A stretch of DNA of 64,000 nt, taken from JAEMQF01 sp963850525. Its GTDB lineage: Bacteria; Pseudomonadota; Gammaproteobacteria; Burkholderiales; Burkholderiaceae_C. The stretch spans positions 248,001 through 312,000 of the forward strand of contig CAWKLQ010000012.1 in assembly GCA_963850525.1 (NCBI GenBank). Direction: 5' to 3'. Below are positions 32,106 to 40,330 of this stretch, one piece after another. A program made the translations under genes and the position numbers. The notes under the pieces are model-generated. The model was not told the origin of the DNA and searched no databases. It worked only from the letters and a program-made list of their open reading frames with translations. How positions within the stretch are numbered: position 1 is the first letter of the stretch; every line of letters begins with the position of its first letter.

Positions 32106-32909
32106 ATGCTCGAACTTAAGACGATAGGCGAGCTCGCGCGCGAGCTCTATCAGGCCCGCAAATCGCGCACCCAGCTGCGCCACTTCTCGAAGCGCTTTCC
32201 CGGCATGACGGTCGAAGACGGCTACGCGATCCAGCGTGATTGGGTCAAGCTGGAGCTGGCCGACGGGCGAGTCATCAAGGGCCGCAAGATCGGCCTCACG
32301 TCGCGTGCGATGCAGCAGGCCTCGCAAATCACCGAGCCCGACTACGCGCCGCTCATGGACGACATGTTTTTTGAGGCCGGCGGCGACATACCGTTCGACC
32401 GCTTCATCGCGCCGCGCGTCGAAGTCGAACTCGCGTTCATCTTGAACAAGCCGCTCGCTGGGCCGGGCGTGACGCTGTTCGACGTGCTCTCGGCCACCGA
32501 CTACGTGAGCCCGGCGCTGGAGATCATCGACGCGCGAATCGAGCAGTTCGACCGCGAGACGCGCGCGCCGCGCAAAGTGTTCGACACGATTTCCGACTTT
32601 GCGGCCAACGCCGGCATCGTGCTCGGCGGCACGCCGGTGCGGCCGCACGACGTCGACTTGCGCTGGGTCGGCGCGCTGCTCTACAAAAACGGCGTGATCG
32701 AAGAAACCGGCCTGGCCGCCGCCGTGTTGAACCACCCGGCCACCGGCGTGGCGTGGCTCGCGAACCGGATCGCACAGTACGATGAAGGCCTGAAGACTGG
32801 CGACGTGGTTCTCGCCGGTTCATTCACGCGGCCGACGACGGCGCAACGTGGCGACACCTTCCATGTCGACTACGGTCGCTTGGGTGCGATCGGATTTCGC
32901 TTCGCGTGA
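32106..32909 (+). CDS. hpaH: 2-oxo-hept-4-ene-1,7-dioate hydratase
   Basis: A 267-residue enzyme of the MhpD/HpaH hydratase family, with the metal-binding acidic pair in APRVEVELAFILNKPL and the later GDVVLAGSFTRPTTAQRGDTFHVDYG. It adds water to 2-oxo-hept-4-ene-1,7-dioate to give 4-hydroxy-2-oxoheptanedioate. It is the last gene of the run. The aldolase HpaI that should follow in the pathway is not in the window, nor is the hpaBC hydroxylase or any regulator. REP palindromes lie about 65 bp downstream of the stop. Confidence 0.9.
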   Translation: MLELKTIGELARELYQARKSRTQLRHFSKRFPGMTVEDGYAIQRDWVKLELADGRVIKGRKIGLTSRAMQQASQITEPDYAPLMDDMFFEAGGDIPFDRFIAPRVEVELAFILNKPLAGPGVTLFDVLSATDYVSPALEIIDARIEQFDRETRAPRKVFDTISDFAANAGIVLGGTPVRPHDVDLRWVGALLYKNGVIEETGLAAAVLNHPATGVAWLANRIAQYDEGLKTGDVVLAGSFTRPTTAQRGDTFHVDYGRLGAIGFRFA

Positions 32910-32973
32910 TCAATACGAGTTCGCGTTCGACTGAGTGAGATTTGGTGGCTGCATGGCACGACGCAAGAAGTCC

Positions 32974-33000
32974 GTCATCCCGGCGAAAGCCGGGATCCAC
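32974..33000. repeat. REP-like palindrome, left member of an inverted pair
   Basis: GTCATCCCGGCG-AA-AGCCGGGATCCAC: an imperfect palindrome of 27 bases. It is the exact reverse complement of the copy at 33046-33072, so the two can also pair with each other over a 45-base loop. Same family as the copies at 7.56 and 37.5 kb. Located after hpaH. Confidence 0.85.
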
Positions 33001-33045
33001 CCGTGCAAGCCCCCCGCTCGGCGAAGCGTTCATCGCGTGCAACCG

Positions 33046-33072
33046 GTGGATCCCGGCTTTCGCCGGGATGAC
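33046..33072. repeat. REP-like palindrome, right member of an inverted pair
   Basis: Exact reverse complement of 32974-33000. The pair, facing each other, resembles bacterial interspersed mosaic elements, and may act as a 3' stability or termination structure for the hpa transcript. The rest of this 266-bp intergenic region shows nothing else I can support. Confidence 0.85.
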
Positions 33073-33175
33073 GAGGGTTGTTGGGCAAGCCTCGAGGCCA
33101 CATCAAACGTCAGCAACGTGCCGCATGCCAACCGCAATTCCCATTCGATAGAACAGGAATCCGCAAATCGCCGCG

Positions 33176-34027
33176 TCAGCTCGGATGCTGGACGCGGTCT
33201 TGCAGCGCTTCCCAGATTGGCGTCAGGCGCGTCGGCAGGGCGGGCAGCCCTCCCAAGTCCATGTGGCTCTCTTCGGGGCTGTGGAAATCGCTGCCGCGCG
33301 AGGCGAGCAGCTTGAACTCGAGTGCGGTGTCGGTGTAGCGCGCCGCGTCGGCGGCGCTGTGGCTGCCGGTCACGACCTCCACGCCGCGCCCGCCGTGGGC
33401 GATGAATTCCGTGAACAGCGCGTATTCCTCGTTGGCGCTGAACTTGTAGCGCGCCGGATGTGCAATCACGGCCATGCCGCCGGCACCGGTGATCCAGGTC
33501 ACGGCGTCGCGCAGTGACGCCCAGCGGTGCGGCACGTAGCCCGGTTTGCCTTGCACCAGGTATTTGCGAAACACTTCCTGGGTGTCGTGGCACACGCCCG
33601 TGGCGACGAGAAAACGGGCGAAATGGGTGCGCGACATCAGGTCCGGGTTGCCGACAAAGCCGAGCGCGCCTTCAAATGCGCCGGGAATCCCCACTTTCGC
33701 GAGGCCCTGCGCCATCTCGAGCGCACGCGCGCGCCGGCCGTTGCGCGTTGCCGCCAGGCCGGCCTGCAAGGTGGTGTCGTCAGTGTCGATGCCCAGGCCC
33801 ACGATGTGCACCGTGGTGTCGGCAAACGAGACGGAAATCTCGGTGCCGGCGAGATAGGGCAGGCCGAGCTCGAACGCGGCCTGGCGGGCGCGCTGCTGGC
33901 CGCTCACTTCGTCATGGTCGGTCAGCGCCCACAAGTCCACGCCGTTGGCTTTGGCGCGCGCCGCAAGGGCTTCGGGGGGCAGCGTGCCGTCAGACACGTC
34001 GGAGTGGCAATGCAGGTCAGCGTTCAT
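33176..34027 (-). CDS. PHP-domain phosphoesterase (RNase AM / YciV-like)
   Basis: A 283-residue metal-dependent phosphoesterase of the PHP family. Metal-binding motifs are ADLHCHSDVSDG at 4-15, WALTDHDEVSG, the E in YLAGTEISVSF, H in VIAHPARYKF and the late GSDFHSP. The best match is YciV, shown in E. coli to be RNase AM, a 5'-3' exonuclease that trims rRNA 5' ends and dephosphorylates 3',5'-bisphosphonucleotides. Start at ATG 34027; a TTG directly before would add one residue. It converges with the hpa cluster across the REP pair. Confidence 0.85.
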   Translation of the reverse strand: MNADLHCHSDVSDGTLPPEALAARAKANGVDLWALTDHDEVSGQQRARQAAFELGLPYLAGTEISVSFADTTVHIVGLGIDTDDTTLQAGLAATRNGRRARALEMAQGLAKVGIPGAFEGALGFVGNPDLMSRTHFARFLVATGVCHDTQEVFRKYLVQGKPGYVPHRWASLRDAVTWITGAGGMAVIAHPARYKFSANEEYALFTEFIAHGGRGVEVVTGSHSAADAARYTDTALEFKLLASRGSDFHSPEESHMDLGGLPALPTRLTPIWEALQDRVQHPS

Positions 34028-34144
34028 CAAGGGACATCGATCGGCGGAGCCGCATTTTAGGGTTCGCCCTCGTGAAAGCGTCGCGAGGCGCGGCGATGAC
34101 CCTGCAGCAAGTGCGCGGAGTTGCGCGCTTGCGAGCCCCCGCGG

Positions 34145-35314
34145 TCAGGGGGCGACCCGCAGCACGCGCCCCGCTGCGTTGTCGGTGAGCAGGTACAGCG
34201 CACCGTCGGGGCCCTGGCGCACGTCGCGAATCCGCTCCTGCAGTGACTCGAAGAGCGGCTCGCGCGCGATCACCGTGTCGCCGCGCAGCGTGAGTCGCCA
34301 CAGGGCGCGCCCGGCGAGCGCGCCGACGAACAAGTTGCCGCGCCATTGCGGGATGAGCGGCGCGTCATAAAAGCACAGGCCGCTCGGTGCAATCGAGCGC
34401 GGCACCCAGGTCGTGAGAGGTTCCACGTACTCCGGCGCGTGACGGCCGTTGCCGATTTCACAGTGACTCATGAACGAACCATAGTTGCAGCCGTAACTGC
34501 GCTCGGGCCAGCCGTAGTTCTGCCCGGCTCGCGCAATGTTCAGCTCGTCCCCGCCTTGCGGCCCATGCTCGGTGAGCCAGAGTTCACCTGAGCCCGGGTG
34601 CAGCGCAGCGCCCTGGGGGTTGCGATGGCCGAAGCTCCAGATTTCGGGTTTCGCGTTCGGCCCGAGCGCCGGATTGCCACGCGCAGCTTGGCCGTCGGGC
34701 TGAATCCGGATCACTTTGCCCAGGTGCGTGCCCAGGTCTTGCGCCGGCGTTTTCAGCTGGCGCTCGCCGAGCGTCACAAACAAGGTCTTGTCGCGCCCGA
34801 ACACGAGCCGGCTGCCGAAATGCCCGCCGCCGGTGACTTTGGGCGACTGGCGAAAAATGACTTCGACGTCGTGCAAGGCATTGCCGCGCAACCGCCCGCG
34901 CGCGATGGCGGTTCCCGCCTTGCCTGCGTCGGCGCCGCTGCCGGGCTCGGCGTAACTGAGGTAGACCCACGGGTCGCGCTCAAAAGCCGGGTCCAGACAT
35001 ACGTCGAGCAATCCGCCCTGGCCACTCGCCGCGACGGCAGGCACGCCCGCCACGGGCGAGCCGACGCGGGCGCCGTCGGACGAGACGAGCACGAGCGCGC
35101 CGCCTTTTTGCGTCACCAGAAGGCGTCGATCCGGTAAAAATGCCAAGCCCCAGGGCTGTTGGAGGCCTTGCGCAAAGGTCAGCGCCTGGGGCGCAGCAGC
35201 GGCTGCGTCCCGCGCGGCCGTGCCGAGCCCGGCAATGCCGGCGCAAATGGCCTGACGCCGCGTCACGGGGACGCGCCCAGCTGCTGCGACAAAGGAATGC
35301 ACAGGCGGGGTCAT
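34145..35314 (-). CDS. PQQ-dependent aldose sugar dehydrogenase family protein
   Basis: A 389-residue secreted beta-propeller enzyme related to YliI/Asd and soluble glucose dehydrogenase. Propeller motifs: QGLQQPWGLAFLPDRRLLVTQK, GQGGLLDVCLDPAF, GGHFGSRLVFGRDKTLFVTLGER, IWSFGHRNPQGAALHP, LWLTEHGPQGGDELN. The N-terminus has a twin-arginine-like motif (VTRRQAICAGIAGLG) before a cleavable region, so export folded through Tat is plausible, as these enzymes load PQQ and Ca2+ in the periplasm. A longer frame reading has no signal character, so the ATG at 35314 is used. Physiological substrate unknown; divergent from the GGDEF-EAL gene. Confidence 0.87.
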   Translation of the reverse strand: MTPPVHSFVAAAGRVPVTRRQAICAGIAGLGTAARDAAAAAPQALTFAQGLQQPWGLAFLPDRRLLVTQKGGALVLVSSDGARVGSPVAGVPAVAASGQGGLLDVCLDPAFERDPWVYLSYAEPGSGADAGKAGTAIARGRLRGNALHDVEVIFRQSPKVTGGGHFGSRLVFGRDKTLFVTLGERQLKTPAQDLGTHLGKVIRIQPDGQAARGNPALGPNAKPEIWSFGHRNPQGAALHPGSGELWLTEHGPQGGDELNIARAGQNYGWPERSYGCNYGSFMSHCEIGNGRHAPEYVEPLTTWVPRSIAPSGLCFYDAPLIPQWRGNLFVGALAGRALWRLTLRGDTVIAREPLFESLQERIRDVRQGPDGALYLLTDNAAGRVLRVAP

Positions 35315-35519
35315 GGTTGTGGAGCGACGGTCAAGGCGTGCCGGAGCGGGTTTGCAGGCCGTGCCACCTCCGAAATGGGTGGTGTAAATAGTGCCGAATT
35401 CTGCCGCTTTTGCTGCAGGCCACCCCGCAGGGTCTGGCAAAGTCAGGCAAGCTGACAGACATGATTTTCGACCGTTGCCCCGCCGCCCCCACCTTGGACC
35501 GGGCAACGCCCGAAACGCC

Positions 35520-37478
35520 ATGAAGGCGCTGCCGTATTCGGCAGGCGGGCAACCGCGCCTGGGTTCGCGGCTGATCAAGGCGGTGTTGCTCGCGTCGGGC
35601 GCCGCCTTGATTGTGGCGGCGGTCGGATTGAACGGGTTCGCCTACTTCACGTTGCGCACCTCGCTCGTCGAAAATCTCAAAGTCGAAGCGCTGCTGACCG
35701 CCGATCACGCTGCACGACCCATGGTTGACGGCGATCGCAAGACTGCGGCTCGCGAATTGGGCTGCGTGCAGGCGTCGCCGATGCTGCTGGGTGCCGCGAT
35801 ATTTGACGCGTCGGGCGCGTTTTTTGCCAACCACATTCCGGCGTCGCGCGTCGACCCGCAGCATCCCGCCAACCTGGAGCCGCTGGCGCTGGGCGAGGTC
35901 AAGTTCAGCGGGTCGCAAGTGCGCGTGGCACAGCCCGTCGTGCTGGAAGGTCGCGAAGTCGGAAGCATCGTCGTTGCGGCGAGTCTGGCCGGCCTGTACC
36001 GGAACATCGCGTCGTTCATCGGCGTGAGCGTGATCGTCGTGCTCGCCTCGATGGCGTTCGCCTATTTGCTCGTGATCCGCATCCGCCGCGAGATGGACGC
36101 CTCGGAACATCAGCTTGACGAGCTCGCCTACGTCGACCCGGTGACCCGGCTGCCGAACCGGCATGCCGCCAACGCCCAGATTCAGCGCCTCATCAACCGC
36201 GTCGGCAAAGACAGCGAAGGTTTCGCGCTGATGCTGCTCGACCTGGACAATTTCAAGATCGTCAACGACACGCTCGGCCACCCCACCGGCGACGACTTGT
36301 TGAGGGCGCTGGCGGAACGCCTGACCGAACAGATGCCGCGCGGCGACATGGTGTTTCGTTATGGCGGCGACGAGTTCCTGATCCTGTCGGAAGGTTATCG
36401 CGCGCCCGAGCACCTGCGCCTGATCGGTCAATTCGCCTTGTTGACGCTGGACATGCCGCTCACCGTCGGCCCGCACGAGCTGCAGGTGCGCGGCTGCGTC
36501 GGCGTGGCGCAGTTCCCGCGCGACGCCACCGACGCGTCGAGCCTGGTGCGCGCTGCGGACACGGCGATGTACCGCGCCAAGAGCCTGGGCAAGAACACGA
36601 GCGCCGTGTTCGAGGCCGACATGGACCACACCGCCAAGCGCCGCGTGCGCATCGACGGTGAACTGCGGCGCGCCGTCGCGCGCAACGAATTGCACTTGCA
36701 ATACCAGCCCATCGTCGACCTGATCACCGGGCGCATGGTCGGCGTGGAGGCGCTGGTGCGCTGGAACCACCCGGACCTGGGAATGATCGCCCCGGCCGAA
36801 TTCATTCCGGTGGCCGAAGACAGCGGCCTGATCAGCGAGATCGGTCAATGGGTTCTGCACACTGCGTGCGCGCAGATGCATGAATGGCACTCGGCGGGCC
36901 ACGTGGGCCTGTATGTGGCGATCAACGTCTCGGAGCGCCAGCTCAAGCGCGGTCTGGTGCGCCAGCTCGACGAAGCGCTCGTCGCTTCGGGGCTGGACCC
37001 GAGTTGCGTCGAACTCGACATCACCGAGAAGTCGCTGGTGGACAACGTCGAAGCCGGAATCGCCCAGCTGAAGCTGCTCAAGGAGCGTGGCATCAAGCTC
37101 GCGATCGACGATTTCGGCACCGGTTTCACGTCGCTCAACTACGTGAAGCGCCTGCCCATCGACAAGCTCAAGATCGACATGACTTTCGTCAAGGACTTGC
37201 CGACCAGCGCGAACGATGCGGCAATCGCGACGACGATTGTGTCCTTGGCGCAGGGCCTGAACCTGAAAGTCGTGGGTGAAGGCGTGCAGAACCAGTTGCA
37301 GCACGAGTTCCTGCGCAACCTGGGTTGCCATTTCGCGCAAGGTTATCTGTACAGCCGGCCGGTCACGGTGGACCGCATGACGCGCTTTCTCGCGCAGCGC
37401 CTGGCCGAGTCGGAAGAGGCCGAGAACAACCATTGGCCCAATGTCTCGTCGGCGCTCTCGCCGATCACGGTGCACTGA
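35520..37478 (+). CDS. Membrane GGDEF-EAL protein with periplasmic CHASE8-like sensor
   Basis: A 652-residue c-di-GMP protein. Helix 20-45, periplasmic CHASE8-like domain (46-165), helix 168-188, GGDEF domain (about 200-370) and EAL domain (about 378-630). The synthase signature is intact at G282-GDEF-286, and the metal-binding loop DLDNFKIVNDTLGH is complete. The EAL site is intact at E410-AL-412, with DDFGTGFTSLNYVKRLPIDKLKID and the late EGVQN. Both activities are therefore possible. The ATG giving MKALPYSAGG is chosen; an upstream in-frame start adds 43 non-conserved residues. It is followed by a REP pair. Confidence 0.9.
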   Translation: MKALPYSAGGQPRLGSRLIKAVLLASGAALIVAAVGLNGFAYFTLRTSLVENLKVEALLTADHAARPMVDGDRKTAARELGCVQASPMLLGAAIFDASGAFFANHIPASRVDPQHPANLEPLALGEVKFSGSQVRVAQPVVLEGREVGSIVVAASLAGLYRNIASFIGVSVIVVLASMAFAYLLVIRIRREMDASEHQLDELAYVDPVTRLPNRHAANAQIQRLINRVGKDSEGFALMLLDLDNFKIVNDTLGHPTGDDLLRALAERLTEQMPRGDMVFRYGGDEFLILSEGYRAPEHLRLIGQFALLTLDMPLTVGPHELQVRGCVGVAQFPRDATDASSLVRAADTAMYRAKSLGKNTSAVFEADMDHTAKRRVRIDGELRRAVARNELHLQYQPIVDLITGRMVGVEALVRWNHPDLGMIAPAEFIPVAEDSGLISEIGQWVLHTACAQMHEWHSAGHVGLYVAINVSERQLKRGLVRQLDEALVASGLDPSCVELDITEKSLVDNVEAGIAQLKLLKERGIKLAIDDFGTGFTSLNYVKRLPIDKLKIDMTFVKDLPTSANDAAIATTIVSLAQGLNLKVVGEGVQNQLQHEFLRNLGCHFAQGYLYSRPVTVDRMTRFLAQRLAESEEAENNHWPNVSSALSPITVH

Positions 37479-37501
37479 GACAGGCGAATAGCGCCGGACT
37501 T

Positions 37502-37528
37502 GTCATCCCGGCGAAAGCCGGGATCCAT
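37502..37528. repeat. REP-like palindrome, left member of a second inverted pair
   Basis: Same sequence as the copy at 32974 except for the last base. Lies 23 bp after the GGDEF-EAL stop, between that gene and the convergent recJ. Confidence 0.85.
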
Positions 37529-37543
37529 CAGTCAGTGCCGACA

Positions 37544-37570
37544 GTGGATCCCGGCGTTCGCCGGGATGAC
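37544..37570. repeat. REP-like palindrome, right member of a second inverted pair
   Basis: GTGGATCCCGGC-GTT-CGCCGGGATGAC. Inverted to the copy at 37502 with only 15 bases between, so the pair can form one large hairpin between the convergent GGDEF-EAL and recJ genes. One base differs in the loop side (GTT for TTT) from the copy at 33046. Confidence 0.85.
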
Positions 37571-37583
37571 GGTGCGCCCCGCC

Positions 37584-39338
37584 TCAACCGCTCGCCTGCA
37601 CCAGCATCTGCACGCGTTCGCGGCCGTTGTATTCGTCCACACTGAGCCGGTAGGCCAGGCGCACGCGTGCCGCAAGCGGCTCGGTGCGGCCGAACCAGAT
37701 CGCGTCGCGTGCCGCGCCTCCCAGGCGCACACCCAGCTTCAAGTGGCGTTCGCCGACGATGCGCTGCGACAGCACCTCGACCTCGTCGCAAAACAGCGGC
37801 GGATCGAAGGCCTGGCCCCAGACTTGCGCCTCCAGGGTGTGCACGGTTTGTGGATTGAAATATTCGACCGGGAGCGGCCCGTCGGTCAGCAGGGTTCGCG
37901 CCAGCGTCGCCGCGTCCAGCCATTCGTTCGCGACTTGCTGCAACGCGGCGTCAAAAGTTCCGAGTTGCGCCTCGGCTAGGGTGCAGCCGGCCGCCATCGC
38001 GTGCCCGCCGAAGCGTTTCAGCACGCCGGGGTGGCGTTTCGCGACCAGGTCGAGCGCGTCGCGCAGGTGAAAGCCCGGAATCGAGCGGCCCGAGCCTTTG
38101 AGTAGGCCGTCCTGGCCGCGCGCGAAGATGAAGGTCGGGCGGTGCACGCGGTCTTTCAGGCGCGACGCGACGATGCCCACCACGCCTTCGTGAAACCCGG
38201 CGTCGAATAGCGCCAGTGCGCTCGGCGGGTCGCCTTGCGGCATGAGCGCGTCGAGCCGAATTTCCGCCGCCTCGCGCATGCCGGTTTCCAGCTCGCGCCG
38301 GTCGCGGTTGATGCCGTCCAGGGTGCGCGCCAGCTCCGCGGCGCGCGCCGCATCGTCGGTGAACAGGCATTCGATGCCGAGTGTCATGTCCGACAAACGC
38401 CCCGCCGCGTTGATGCGCGGCCCCAGCGCAAAGCCGAAGTCGCCTGCGCTGGCACGGCGCGGGTCGCGGCTCGCGACGCTGAACAATGCGGCGACTCCCG
38501 GCTGCATCTGGCCGGCGCGGATCCGCTTCAAGCCCTGCGCGACGAGGCGCCGGTTGTTCGCATCGAGCTTGACGACGTCGGCCACCGTGCCCAGCGCCAC
38601 CAAGTCGAGCAGGCTGTCCAGGCGCGGCTGATTCTGCGCGGTGAACACGCCCCGCTCGCGCAGCACGCTGCGCAGCGCGAGCAGCACGTAGAACATCACG
38701 CCCACGCCGGCGAGGTTCTTGCTCGCGAATGCGCAGCCCGGCTGGTTCGGGTTCACGATCACGTCGGCGTCGGGCAGCACGATTTCAGCGTCGCGCAGCG
38801 CCGGCAAGTGATGGTCGGTGACGAGCACGCCCAGGCCGCGCTGTTTGGCGTGGGCCACGCCCTCCAGGCTGGCGATGCCGTTGTCCACCGTGACGAGCAC
38901 GTCGGCGCCCTGCGCAATCGCCAGATCGACGATCGCCGGCGTCAGGCCGTAGCCGTGCACGGCGCGGTCCGGGACGACGTAGCGCAAGGCTTCGCGCGGC
39001 GCGCCGAGCAGCGCCAGGCCGCGCAGCGCGACCGCGCACGCGGTCGCGCCGTCGCAGTCGTAGTCGGCGACGATGCAGAGAACCTTGCGCGCGGCCATCG
39101 CGTCGGCGAGGCAAACGCCTGCGGCTTGCGCGCCCAACAGTTCCGTCGGTGGGATGAGCTTGGCCAGCGCGTCGTCGAGTTCGTCAGGGCTGCGCAGGCC
39201 GCGCGCCGCGAACAGGCGCGCGAGCAACGGGTGCACGCCCGCCTGTTCGAGCGCCCACACGGCGCGCGGCGGCACGTCGCGCAGCGCCAGCGTGGGCTCG
39301 CCGGCGCTCGGGCGTTGCACCGGTGCGGTGCTGCTCAC
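37584..39338 (-). CDS. recJ: Single-stranded-DNA-specific exonuclease RecJ
   Basis: A 584-residue DHH-family 5'-3' single-strand exonuclease used in RecFOR recombination and mismatch repair. Manganese-binding motifs are D92-Y-D94-C-D96-GATA, TVDNGIA (150-156), and D175-H-H-177 (the DHH motif). The DHHA1 domain GGHAMAAGCTLAEAQL and the C-terminal OB-fold follow. I start at GTG 39338, overlapping the stop of the upstream gene by 4 bp (GTGA); the longer frame is a shadow of that gene. The paired gene is of the type found beside recJ in xanthomonads as well. Confidence 0.9.
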   Translation of the reverse strand: MSSTAPVQRPSAGEPTLALRDVPPRAVWALEQAGVHPLLARLFAARGLRSPDELDDALAKLIPPTELLGAQAAGVCLADAMAARKVLCIVADYDCDGATACAVALRGLALLGAPREALRYVVPDRAVHGYGLTPAIVDLAIAQGADVLVTVDNGIASLEGVAHAKQRGLGVLVTDHHLPALRDAEIVLPDADVIVNPNQPGCAFASKNLAGVGVMFYVLLALRSVLRERGVFTAQNQPRLDSLLDLVALGTVADVVKLDANNRRLVAQGLKRIRAGQMQPGVAALFSVASRDPRRASAGDFGFALGPRINAAGRLSDMTLGIECLFTDDAARAAELARTLDGINRDRRELETGMREAAEIRLDALMPQGDPPSALALFDAGFHEGVVGIVASRLKDRVHRPTFIFARGQDGLLKGSGRSIPGFHLRDALDLVAKRHPGVLKRFGGHAMAAGCTLAEAQLGTFDAALQQVANEWLDAATLARTLLTDGPLPVEYFNPQTVHTLEAQVWGQAFDPPLFCDEVEVLSQRIVGERHLKLGVRLGGAARDAIWFGRTEPLAARVRLAYRLSVDEYNGRERVQMLVQASG

Positions 39339-40264
39339 AAGGCCTCCAGCACGGCGGCCGGCGATGCGCTGCGCCAATGGCTGGCGACGCGCTTCCACAA
39401 CGACCGCGTTTGCGCCTCGAACGACTGGGCGTGGCGCTCGCCGCAGAGCGTCAAGGTGAGGTGTTCTCCGGCGGCGCAACGCTGTGCGAGTTCGGCGAGC
39501 AGCCCGGCATCCAGCGCCTGCCAGGCCTCGGCCCATGCGGCCCAGTCGTTGCCGAGAAGAGGCGCGCGCAAGCTGTCCTGCACGTCCACGTGGGCCCCGG
39601 CCTGCGGCCGCCAGACGCCGCAGCCGCTCAGCCAAAACGAGTTCACTGCCAAGGCGCCGCGGTCTTCGCGGGCCTGGTTCAGGGGGTGCGTGTACAGCAG
39701 GAGTTGCACTTCGCTTTGCAGGCGCCGCAGCAAGCGCTGCGGCGGCGTCTTGGGAAGCCACGTGTCGATGTTGCGGCCAACCGCACGGTCCAGCGATGCG
39801 CAGGGCAAGCCGGCCAGGCTCGCGTGTGCGGCGTACCAGCGCAGCGGCGCGCCCCATGCGAGAGTGAAGCCCTCGCTTTCGAACAGCGTTCGTACCGCGT
39901 CGAAGAAATCACGCGACTCGGCGGCGTCGAGCGCGAGCTCGGTCGGGTCGAGCAGCGTCACGTGGTCGCGACCGGCGCTCCAATGCGCGGGGGTCAGCAG
40001 GCCCCACGCGAGCTCGCCCACCGCAATGCCATCGGCAGCCGCGGCGCGCGCGGCAAAGGGCAAGGCGCCGTCGACGAGCGGCCAGCCCCAAGCGGTGCCT
40101 AAGGCGCGCTCGTGCGGCGGCGACAGGCTGGTTTCGTCGCCCTCGCTGCGCAGCGCCGGTGTCAGGATTTGCAGCAGCCGGGTCAGCGCGGGCAAGCGCA
40201 GGTCATGCAGCACGTGCGACGCAGCCTGGCTGGGGCTCGACGCAAAGGGGATCAGAACGTGCAT
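39335..40264 (-). CDS. RpfE-like conserved protein (often labelled phosphoglycerate-mutase-like), function unknown
   Basis: A 309-residue cytosolic protein, beginning MHVLIPFASSPSQAASHVL. Visible conserved-looking blocks are LGTAWGWPLVDGALPFAA, GELAWGLLTPAHWSAGRDHVTLLDP, LDRAVGRNIDTWLP and VNSFWLSGCGVW. I recognise it as the family that sits next to recJ in Burkholderiales and Xanthomonas, where it is called RpfE or phosphoglycerate mutase, without proof of either function. No phosphoglycerate-mutase active-site serine motif is evident to me. It overlaps recJ by 4 bp. Confidence 0.6.
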   Translation of the reverse strand: MHVLIPFASSPSQAASHVLHDLRLPALTRLLQILTPALRSEGDETSLSPPHERALGTAWGWPLVDGALPFAARAAAADGIAVGELAWGLLTPAHWSAGRDHVTLLDPTELALDAAESRDFFDAVRTLFESEGFTLAWGAPLRWYAAHASLAGLPCASLDRAVGRNIDTWLPKTPPQRLLRRLQSEVQLLLYTHPLNQAREDRGALAVNSFWLSGCGVWRPQAGAHVDVQDSLRAPLLGNDWAAWAEAWQALDAGLLAELAQRCAAGEHLTLTLCGERHAQSFEAQTRSLWKRVASHWRSASPAAVLEAL

Positions 40265-40330
40265 GCGGCCGATTATCGAGTCCGGTCGCGGGGCGCCCGC
40301 GCGCGCAAGCTCCTGTAGAGTCGCACCCCC

